Origin: Chitinophaga pinensis
GTDB lineage: Bacteria > Planctomycetota > Phycisphaerae > Phycisphaerales > SM1A02
Assembly: GCA_943329105.2 (NCBI GenBank)
Contig: CALQCP020000066.1
Location: forward strand, 1-10,457
DNA length: 10,457 bases
Direction of reading: 5' to 3'
How positions within the stretch are numbered: position 1 is the first letter of the stretch; every line of letters starts with the position of its first letter. This document shows, one piece after another, positions 1-6,694 of this stretch. Below the pieces are notes generated by a model that was given only the letters and a program-made list of their open reading frames with translations, searched no databases and was not told where the DNA came from. The translations under genes were made by a program, and so were the position numbers.

Positions 1-1
1 G

Positions 2-1426
2 CAGTACGTGGGCATCCAAGCGAAGTCCGGCGATTGCAACGGCAACAACCGCCTCGATATCGCTGAGACTCACGACGGCACAACTCCCGACTGCAACCTG
101 AACACCGTGCCCGACAGCTGCGACATCGCGCGCGGCGCGGCGCAAGATTGCAATCTGAACGGCGTGCCTGATGCATGTGAACTTGCAACAACGCCTGCGC
201 TTGACTGCAACACCAACGGCATCATCGACAGCTGCGATCTCGCCATCGGTGGCACCACCGTCGACTGTGACCAGAACGGTCGCATCGATAGTTGCCAGGT
301 AACCGAGACTCCCGGCACTGACTGCAACGGCAACCTGCGCCCCGACGCGTGCGATATCGCTGGCGCTACCAGTGGCGACATCGACCACAACGGCACGCCC
401 GACGAATGCCAGACTGTCACCGTGCCCGGTCAGTACGCGGACATCCAAGCGGCCATCGACGCCGCCCCCGCGAGTGAGATGCGCATCATCTCTGTGGCTG
501 CGGGCACTTATGCCGGGCCGATTGCGTTCAACGGCAAGCCGGTCATTGTGCGCGGTGCAAGTGCAGCGAGCACGGTGATCGATGGTGCCTCTGGGCAAAT
601 ACTCTCAGTAGTGCGATTCAATGGTGGCGAGCCAGCGATTGCGGCGCTCGAACGCATGACGGTGCGCGGTGGCATCACTGGAAGCCAGCCAAGCGGTTCG
701 AACGTCCTGGTGGGCGGCGGCATCTTTGGCCAGAACAGTGCTGCCAGTGTGCACGACTGTGTGATCGAGAACAACGCCGCGGGTTTCGGCGGCGGCGCGT
801 ACTTCCTGAGTTGCACAGGCAACATCACAGGCACCACATTCCGCAGCAATAACGCGAGCGCCGACGGTGGTGGGTTCCAGGCGAACCAGTGCACGACGTC
901 GCTCACTGATGTGGTCGTTGAGAACAACACTTGCAACTCGCGCGGCGCGGGTGTGCATCTTGTGCAGGGCGGATTGACGCTCACCCGTGTGACGGTGCGC
1001 AGCAACTACAGCAACAATCTGATCGGCGGCGTGTCGTGGTACGCGATCGGCAGCGAGACAGCGTCGCTGGCGATGGTGGATTGCAGCGTCACCAACAACA
1101 CTGCGCTTGTGACGCAGGGTGGTATCGGAATATCTGCATCATCGACCGGTACACCAACCATCTCGCTGCGCGGCAGCGGTGTGTGCAACAACCTCCCGCG
1201 TCCGAACATCACCGGCAGCTGGACAGACCTCGGCGGCAACACTATCTGCGATTGCGTGGGCGACCTGACGCTCGACGGCTTCGTGAACGGTGCGGACCTC
1301 GGCATCTTGCTCGCAAGCTGGGGCCCATGCACGGGCAGTTGCGCATCAGACTTGAACCGTGACGGTGTAGTGAACGGTGCGGATCTTGGAGTGTTGCTTG
1401 CGGCGTGGGGCGCGTGCGGGGGATGA
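2..1426 (+). CDS. Secreted DCN-repeat / beta-helix / dockerin-like protein (5' partial)
   Basis: C-terminal 474 codons of a large exported protein. The reading frame is open to the left edge and matches the interior of the next gene, so the true start lies outside the window and the GTG at 8 is not a start. In order: DCN repeats (32-412), each with a DCNxN turn followed by PDxCD, probably disulfide-linked and metal-binding; a right-handed parallel beta-helix (about 413-1240) starting with TVTVPGQYADIQAAI and rich in GGG.F and NN turns; and a dockerin-like tail (about 1253-1426) with two EF-hand-like loops, DLTLDGFVNGADLG and DLNRDGVVNGADLG, each followed by a WG.C motif. Such tails are common in Phycisphaerae exoproteins, where their partner is not established. 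The beta-helix may bind or cleave polysaccharide, but I see no catalytic signature, so enzyme activity is not claimed. It lies 50 bases upstream of its paralogue with no visible terminator between, so the two may share a transcript. Confidence 0.88.
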   Translation, partial: QYVGIQAKSGDCNGNNRLDIAETHDGTTPDCNLNTVPDSCDIARGAAQDCNLNGVPDACELATTPALDCNTNGIIDSCDLAIGGTTVDCDQNGRIDSCQVTETPGTDCNGNLRPDACDIAGATSGDIDHNGTPDECQTVTVPGQYADIQAAIDAAPASEMRIISVAAGTYAGPIAFNGKPVIVRGASAASTVIDGASGQILSVVRFNGGEPAIAALERMTVRGGITGSQPSGSNVLVGGGIFGQNSAASVHDCVIENNAAGFGGGAYFLSCTGNITGTTFRSNNASADGGGFQANQCTTSLTDVVVENNTCNSRGAGVHLVQGGLTLTRVTVRSNYSNNLIGGVSWYAIGSETASLAMVDCSVTNNTALVTQGGIGISASSTGTPTISLRGSGVCNNLPRPNITGSWTDLGGNTICDCVGDLTLDGFVNGADLGILLASWGPCTGSCASDLNRDGVVNGADLGVLLAAWGACGG

Positions 1427-1476
1427 TGGGGCGTTGCGCGACGGTAGAGAATGAGAACATCTGTTGGAACACATAT

Positions 1477-4400
1477 ATGAAGCACTCAACGTTCATTGCT
1501 ATCGTCGGAACCGCATCGATCGTCGCTTCGGCGGAGGCGGGGTTTCTTGGGTTTGTGGCGTCGGTGCGCACAGTGGGTGCGAATACGGTGATTGATATCT
1601 ATGCGGGGGTGGACAATGCGAGTGACAAGTTCAGCGCCGTCTACTACGCGAATATCTCCACCACGCTCGCTGGTGGTTTCGTCCAAAAGTCTGGCTTAGC
1701 CACCAAGACTTGGAAGCCGGACATGGCTGGTTTCACCTCCACGCGCAACACCTTTGATGACAGCTTCTTTACAGCTGGCACGTTCTCTGGTGGTTCGTAC
1801 GGTGGTGAGTTCTACACCTCAACCAACACCAACGGCGACCCGGGCTTCACGGGCACTAGCTGGAACCCAACCTCAGCTTCGCCAGCCGCCACCACTGTTC
1901 CTGCCAACGCTGGTTGGTACACCGGCGACCCAACCTCCATCGACAACCGTGCTGAGAGTCTCGCTGGCTTGGTTGGCCGCATCAACACCAGTGTAACCGC
2001 TGCCTCCGGCAACACTCCTGGCAGCTATGGAGGCGCCAACGCCAACTACGGCATCTGGTGCGCTCACATCGTGGTTGCTGGAACCGGCACCATTGGAAGC
2101 AACGTTTTCTGGTCTGCTTCCATGACGATCAAGGACGGTGTGACTGGAGCCTATGACCAGCGCATTAGCGCCTTTCAATTTAACCCACCCCCCCCAGACT
2201 CCGACGGCGATGGTCGCCCCGACTACTTAGACAACTGCCCATCGGTACCAAACGCGAGCCAGGCAAACGCCGACGGCGACAGCCGCGGCGACGCGTGCGA
2301 CAACTGCGTCAATGTCGCCAATTCCAACCAACTCAACACCGACGGCGACTCCCAAGGTGATGCCTGTGACGCGGACGACGACAACGACACCATCCCGGAC
2401 GTGTCCGACAACTGCCCGCTGAACACGAATGCAAATCAACTGAACAATGACGGTGATGGCCAAGGCGATGTCTGCGACGCGGATGACGACAACGACACCA
2501 TTCCAGACGCATCGGACAACTGCGCGCTCGTTGCCAACACCAACCAAGCCGACTGCAACAACAACGGTATCGGTGAAGTGTGCGAGAATTTCGTCGATTG
2601 CAACTCGTCACAACTTCCAGACTCCTGTGACATTGCCACCGGCAACAGCACCGACGCCGATTCCAACGGCGTACCGGACGAGTGCGAGGCCGATTGCAAC
2701 CTGAATAATCTGCCCGATTCCTGGGAGATATCCACCGGGCGCGTGCCCGACTACAACACGGACGGTATCCCGGATAACTGCCAAGGCGCGGTCATGGTGG
2801 ATGCCGCCACCGACAACCTCGGCGCACCATCGGCGGTCGACGCAAGGTCATTCGACTTTGTCGACCTACCCGACGCGGAATCGTCGGTGTCGCTCGCCAT
2901 CGACGTACGCGGCGACCTCAATGGAACAAACGAATGGATCGACATCTCGCTCAATGGTGGTGCACCGCGTCGTTTCTTCGACGTCGGTGGCAATGACTGC
3001 CCACTCACGCCAGACCGCGCAACTATTACTCTCACTCGTTCAGAGTTTGCTTCGCTTGTTCAAGCAACGGGTGTCCTGCAAGTGCGCATGACCTGCCCGC
3101 CCACCGTGGATAGCTCCGAGTGCAAACCTTCAGGTCTCACTGAGTTCCGCTTGCAGTACGTGGGCATCGCGCAAAAGAACGGTGACTGCAATGGGAATCA
3201 CCGGCTTGACGTGGCCGAGACCCACGAAGGCACCACGCCGGACTGCAATGCGAATTCCGTACCAGATAGCTGCGACATCGTGCGGGGTGGCGCATCCGAC
3301 TGCAACGCAAACACCATCCCTGATGCGTGTGAGATCGCATCGACCCCGTCTGTGGACTGCAACCAAAACGGCGTGATTGACTCGTGCGACATCGCCACGG
3401 CGGGCACCGCTGTTGACTGCGATCAAAACGGTCGCCTCGATACCTGTCAGGTAACGGATACTCCGAGTACCGACTGCAACGGGAATTACCGTCCAGATTC
3501 CTGTGATATCGCCGCCGGCATCAGTGGTGACATTGACGCAAATGCCACGCCAGATGAATGCCAGACGGTTACTGTCCCGGGCACCTACGGGAACATTCAA
3601 GCGGCGATTGATTCCGCGCCGGCTGCCACGATGCGGATCATTGCGGTGGGTGCAGGCACGTTTGCCGGACCGATCAACTTCAAAGGCAAACCAGTGATTG
3701 TGCGTGGTGCGGGGGCTGGTCTCACCGTGATCGATGGAACGGGCGGCGGGCAGTTCTCCGTGGTGCGATTCTCCGGCGGCGAGCCAGCGATCACCGCGCT
3801 TGAGAGCGTTACCGTGCAGGGCGGCGTTTATGGCACGCAACCAGCCGGGTCGAACTTCCTTGGCGGCGGCGGCATCTTTGGCCAGAACAGTGCGGCGAGT
3901 GTGCGCAACTGCTCTATCCAAAACAACGCTTCCGGCTTTGGTGGTGGCGCTTACTTCTTCAACTGCACTGGCGATGTCACGAATACCACCATCCGCAATA
4001 ACACTGCCAGTTCTGACGGCGGCGGATTCCAGGCCAACCAATGCGCCATGAACCTTACCGACGTAATCATAGAGGGCAACATCTGCAACTCGCGCGGCGG
4101 AGGCATGAACCTCGTGCAAGGAAATCTAGTGTTCACGCGCGTCACGGTGCGTAACAACCAGAGCGGTAGCTTGATCGGCGGCATCTCGTGGTCGTCGGTC
4201 GGCAGCAACACGGCGCAGCTATCCATGAACACCTGCACGGTCACAGGAAACACCGCCTCTATAACTCAAGGCGGTATCGGTATCTCTGAAACCGCAACAC
4301 TGCCACCAAGTGCATCACTCGTTGCAACCACCGTCTGCGATAACCTTCCCCGTCCAAACATCACTGGGCGCTGGACGAACCTCGGCGACAACACCGTGTG

Positions 4401-4575
4401 TGACTGCCCTGGCGACCTCAACATCGACGGTGTCATCAATGGCGCCGACTTGGGTCTCATGCTCTCAAGTTGGGGCCCGTGCGGTTCTAACTGCAATGCA
4501 GACCTTAACGGGGACGGCGTCATTGCGGGCGCAGACCTCGGTCTACTCCTCTCCGCTTGGGGTCCGTGCGGCTAA
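1477..4575 (+). CDS. Secreted multidomain protein: TSP3 repeats, DCN repeats, beta-helix, dockerin-like tail
   Basis: Complete 1032-residue exported protein of unknown exact function, probably a calcium-dependent surface or extracellular protein. I chose the ATG at 1477 over an in-frame ATG at 1405 because it begins a good signal peptide (MKHSTFIAIVGTASIVASAEA, cleavage after about residue 21) and avoids overlapping the previous gene; no Shine-Dalgarno is visible. Domains: unassigned Gly/Ser/Thr/Asn-rich N-terminal domain, about 22-235; thrombospondin type 3 repeats from 241 (DSDGDGRPD, then two DADDDNDTIPD units); first DCN block, about 359-437; probable beta-sandwich, about 438-563, with several cysteines; second DCN block, 570-696; right-handed beta-helix, about 697-950; dockerin-like tail, 977-1032, with two DLNxDG loops. 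Alanine codons in the N-terminal domain are mostly GCT/GCC, whereas GCG is more frequent elsewhere, which may mark a module of different origin. A run of eight C lies at the N-domain/TSP3 junction. Architecture is confident; biological role is not. Confidence 0.9.
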   Translation: MKHSTFIAIVGTASIVASAEAGFLGFVASVRTVGANTVIDIYAGVDNASDKFSAVYYANISTTLAGGFVQKSGLATKTWKPDMAGFTSTRNTFDDSFFTAGTFSGGSYGGEFYTSTNTNGDPGFTGTSWNPTSASPAATTVPANAGWYTGDPTSIDNRAESLAGLVGRINTSVTAASGNTPGSYGGANANYGIWCAHIVVAGTGTIGSNVFWSASMTIKDGVTGAYDQRISAFQFNPPPPDSDGDGRPDYLDNCPSVPNASQANADGDSRGDACDNCVNVANSNQLNTDGDSQGDACDADDDNDTIPDVSDNCPLNTNANQLNNDGDGQGDVCDADDDNDTIPDASDNCALVANTNQADCNNNGIGEVCENFVDCNSSQLPDSCDIATGNSTDADSNGVPDECEADCNLNNLPDSWEISTGRVPDYNTDGIPDNCQGAVMVDAATDNLGAPSAVDARSFDFVDLPDAESSVSLAIDVRGDLNGTNEWIDISLNGGAPRRFFDVGGNDCPLTPDRATITLTRSEFASLVQATGVLQVRMTCPPTVDSSECKPSGLTEFRLQYVGIAQKNGDCNGNHRLDVAETHEGTTPDCNANSVPDSCDIVRGGASDCNANTIPDACEIASTPSVDCNQNGVIDSCDIATAGTAVDCDQNGRLDTCQVTDTPSTDCNGNYRPDSCDIAAGISGDIDANATPDECQTVTVPGTYGNIQAAIDSAPAATMRIIAVGAGTFAGPINFKGKPVIVRGAGAGLTVIDGTGGGQFSVVRFSGGEPAITALESVTVQGGVYGTQPAGSNFLGGGGIFGQNSAASVRNCSIQNNASGFGGGAYFFNCTGDVTNTTIRNNTASSDGGGFQANQCAMNLTDVIIEGNICNSRGGGMNLVQGNLVFTRVTVRNNQSGSLIGGISWSSVGSNTAQLSMNTCTVTGNTASITQGGIGISETATLPPSASLVATTVCDNLPRPNITGRWTNLGDNTVCDCPGDLNIDGVINGADLGLMLSSWGPCGSNCNADLNGDGVIAGADLGLLLSAWGPCG
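2188..2195 (+). repeat. C8 homopolymer inside the secreted-protein gene
   Basis: Eight consecutive C bases encode part of a proline run (NPPPPD) linking the N-terminal domain to the calcium-binding repeats. Gain of one C would bring a TGA into frame at 2358-2360, and loss of one C a TAG at 2228-2230. Either change would remove all downstream domains. In this sequence the frame is intact. Confidence 0.9.
2197..2550 (+). repeat. Thrombospondin type 3 calcium-binding repeats (within CDS)
   Basis: This stretch encodes D/N-rich repeats of the form DxDGDxxxDxxDNCPxxxNxxQxNxDGDxxGDxCD. Two units beginning at 2371 and 2479 share DADDDNDTIPD and are 108 bases (36 codons) apart. TSP3 repeats wrap around calcium ions and are held by disulfides; here they probably form a rigid calcium-dependent spacer between the N-terminal domain and the rest of the protein. 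Confidence 0.85.
3154..4575 (+). repeat. Paralogous tandem copy of bases 2-1426
   Basis: The protein encoded here lines up with that of 2-1426 from QYVGI to the stop with no internal gap; the only length difference is one extra terminal glycine in the upstream copy. By eye about two thirds of residues are identical, including the blocks GGGIFGQNSAASV, GGGFQANQC and NLPRPNITG. Base-level similarity is lower, with many synonymous differences, so the duplication is not very recent or has not been homogenised by gene conversion. Confidence 0.9.
3184..3564 (+). repeat. Second DCN cysteine/aspartate repeat block (within CDS)
   Basis: This encodes about seven imperfect units built on DCNxNxxPDSCDIxxG, roughly 17-21 residues apart. 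Most have one Cys in the DCN turn and one after PD; the last unit has DIDANATPDEC instead of DCN. The equivalent block in the upstream paralogue is 32-412. It resembles degenerate TSP3 units and is common in Phycisphaerae proteins; calcium binding is inferred from the aspartate/asparagine spacing. Confidence 0.75.
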
Positions 4576-4603
4576 CCCATAGTTGCAACTCAGTTACACA
4601 CCA

Positions 4604-4638
4604 CGCAGGCACCATGGGACAATCCCCTGGTGCCTGCG
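4604..4638 (+). terminator. Strong hairpin between the secreted-protein gene and mnmC
   Basis: Perfect 11-bp inverted repeat: CGCAGGCACCA (4604-4614) and TGGTGCCTGCG (4628-4638). Inside it, after one T/C mismatch, GGGA (4616-4619) pairs with TCCC (4623-4626) around a CAA loop. It starts 28 bases after the TAA of the secreted-protein gene, a usual terminator position, but is followed only by CTGCTTTCTAT rather than a proper T-run. It contains the GTG at 4630 used by mnmC, so it may instead be, or also be, a translation-controlling structure. The structure is certain at sequence level; its function is inferred. Confidence 0.6.
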
Positions 4639-6660
4639 CTGCTTTCTATCCCCGACCTTGACTGGCGCAACGGCGCGTTGTTCTCGCGCGCGCATGACGA
4701 CTGCTACACACCAGCGCTTGCTACTGCCGCACATGACGGGCATGCCGACACCGACGCCTTCGCCGCCACCCGCAACTTCCGCGCCACGCGCCGACACCTC
4801 ACCGCTGAACTTGGATTTGGGACCGGCCTCGCGTTCCTCTCCGCATGGGCAGACTTCCGCGCCAATGCACCGGCTGATGCGCAACTCGATTGGGTGAGCG
4901 TGGAATCCGCGCCACTTGATGCAGCCACCATCGAACGTGCGCTCGCGCCATCCACCGCCCCGCTCCTCGCTGAATTGCTCCACGCACTCCCCCCACGCAT
5001 TCGCGGCATCCATCGTCGCGCATTCGATGGTGGACGCGTGCGCCTCACGCTTCTCTATGGTGATGTGCTTGAGCTGCTGCCTGTCACGGACTTCATCGCC
5101 GATTCCTGGCAACTTGATGGTTTCACGCCGGATCGCAATCCGGAAATGTGGTCCGCCGAGACCTTTGCGCAAGTGGTCGCACACGCGCGCGTCGGTACCA
5201 CCATCGCCGGACGATTCGCACCGCCCCCTGTGCTCGAACGCCTGAAATCACTGGGATTTGAATTCCCCTTCACCAATACATCCCACGTACCCAACGCACA
5301 CACACCGCTCCACGGCACACTGACACGCACACCCGAGAAGCGCGCCTTCCGCCAACTCCCGCGGTGGTTCTCCATGCCGCTTCCAGTAGCCGCGGCAGAC
5401 ACCCTCCAACCATCCGCCGCGATGCCGACCGCCATCGTCGTCGGTGCCGGCCTCGCGGGCGCCTCCGCCGCGCGCGCACTCGCGGAACGCGGGATCGCCG
5501 TGACCGTCATCGATGCCGGTTGCGCTGCTGGCCGCGCCTCCGCCGCCCCACGCGCTGTGCTCGCCCCGTACTTGGCAAGTTGGCAAAGTCCGCAGACACG
5601 GGTGGTTGCACATTCATTCATGCTGGCGCGCGCGGTGATGGAACGCGTTGGCGCGCCACTCAATCCGTGCGGATTGCTCCACCCTGTCAACAGTGATGAT
5701 GAATGGGGCTATGAGCAATCGATCGCCGAGTGGGGATGGCCCACTGAACTGCTCCGCCTCATCAGCGCAGACGAAGCAACCAGCGCCGCTGGAACATCGT
5801 TGAGCAATGCAACCAACCCAGAAGGCGCCATCTTCGTCCGCGACGCCGCCACCACGCGCCCAGCGGAAACCGTGCGCGCCCTGCTTGGACATCCCGCCAT
5901 CACCCTCCACGAACACGCGCCCGTTTCGCGTCTGCGACACACCGATGACGGCTGGCACATTGATACCGAAAGCGGTCGCATCTTCGATGCCAACATCGTG
6001 GTGATTGCTACGGCCGGCATCCCCGCCGCCGCGTTGCCTGACATGCCAGAGGCGCTGGCATCCGACGCGCTTCCATCCATCCCGTTCAACGCAACGCGCG
6101 GTCAACTGTCAACGCTTGCCTTTGATGATGCGTTTGCCGGCGCAAGTGCCGTGCCCTTTACCGTGGTGAGCGCCAATGGCTTCGCGATGCCGCCCGTCGA
6201 CGGCGCGCTGTGCGCCGGTGCCACCTATGAGCGCGAACGCCTGACCACCGGACCAACGCCGCACGATGATGCGGTCAATCTGGGCCATATCGAACGCCTG
6301 CTCCCCGCTCTCGCTACCTGCACTCCCAATCGGCGCGGCGCATGGGCAGGCATCCGCACCTCCGTCAATGACCACTGCCCCGTGATCGGCCCAGTGATCG
6401 CCGACGCGCCATTCCGTGAAGCATTCGCGCGCCTGCCGCACGGACCATTCGCTGCAGCGTGGCCCGAAGCACCGCTACTTCCTGGGCTGTTCGTCACCCT
6501 TGCCCATGGTTCACGTGGAACATCGACGGTATTCCTTGCCGCAGAACTCATCGCCGACATGGTGTGCGGAACACCACGCTGCATCACTGATGACTTGCTG
6601 CCAGCGGTGCTACCGCAACGATTTCTTGTGCGTGAATTGCGTGTTGGTACGCGCGAGTAG
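4630..6660 (+). CDS. mnmC: Bifunctional tRNA mnm5(s2)U34 biosynthesis protein MnmC
   Basis: Cytoplasmic 676-residue enzyme, close to the E. coli MnmC length (about 668). It completes the wobble modification begun by MnmE/MnmG: the FAD-dependent C-terminal domain removes the carboxymethyl group from cmnm5(s2)U34, and the SAM-dependent N-terminal domain methylates the resulting nm5(s2)U34. Seen here: an N-terminal region like other MnmCs (DDCYTP, 23-28); SAM-binding ELGFGTGLAFL (60-70); DGFTPDRNPEMW (163-174), whose Asp matches the proposed catalytic Asp of the methyltransferase; FAD Rossmann motif VVGAGLAGASAARAL (270-284); NATRGQLS (487-494), GATYE (530-534 region) and HGSRG (626-630), all in the oxidoreductase half. 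The GTG start is the only usual start codon in frame between the preceding TAA and the conserved N-terminus; it sits in the right arm of a hairpin and has no Shine-Dalgarno. Codon use matches its neighbours. Confidence 0.93.
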   Translation: MPALLSIPDLDWRNGALFSRAHDDCYTPALATAAHDGHADTDAFAATRNFRATRRHLTAELGFGTGLAFLSAWADFRANAPADAQLDWVSVESAPLDAATIERALAPSTAPLLAELLHALPPRIRGIHRRAFDGGRVRLTLLYGDVLELLPVTDFIADSWQLDGFTPDRNPEMWSAETFAQVVAHARVGTTIAGRFAPPPVLERLKSLGFEFPFTNTSHVPNAHTPLHGTLTRTPEKRAFRQLPRWFSMPLPVAAADTLQPSAAMPTAIVVGAGLAGASAARALAERGIAVTVIDAGCAAGRASAAPRAVLAPYLASWQSPQTRVVAHSFMLARAVMERVGAPLNPCGLLHPVNSDDEWGYEQSIAEWGWPTELLRLISADEATSAAGTSLSNATNPEGAIFVRDAATTRPAETVRALLGHPAITLHEHAPVSRLRHTDDGWHIDTESGRIFDANIVVIATAGIPAAALPDMPEALASDALPSIPFNATRGQLSTLAFDDAFAGASAVPFTVVSANGFAMPPVDGALCAGATYERERLTTGPTPHDDAVNLGHIERLLPALATCTPNRRGAWAGIRTSVNDHCPVIGPVIADAPFREAFARLPHGPFAAAWPEAPLLPGLFVTLAHGSRGTSTVFLAAELIADMVCGTPRCITDDLLPAVLPQRFLVRELRVGTRE

Positions 6661-6694
6661 TGGCGCGGGACGCTCGGCGAGTTCACCAGCAATC

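Noticed and set aside
32..412. Regular short repeats suggestive of a CRISPR or satellite array
   Set aside because: The periodicity is at protein level (DCNxNxxPDSCD); units vary in length and base sequence and keep one reading frame.
1405..1476. Earlier ATG for the second secreted-protein gene, overlapping gene 1
   Set aside because: It would put 24 charged and polar residues before an otherwise good signal peptide.
3130..4119. 329-codon open frame on the minus strand inside the secreted-protein gene
   Set aside because: It mirrors the opposite-strand DCN/beta-helix coding sequence, whose GC-rich composition leaves few antisense stops. The translation shows no domain, and a shorter but similar shadow exists in the paralogue.
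6650..6667. Small hairpin CGCGC/GCGCG in the gap between mnmC and the glycosyltransferase
   Set aside because: It has only 5 bp, an 8-base loop and no T-run on either strand; this is expected by chance in GC-rich sequence.
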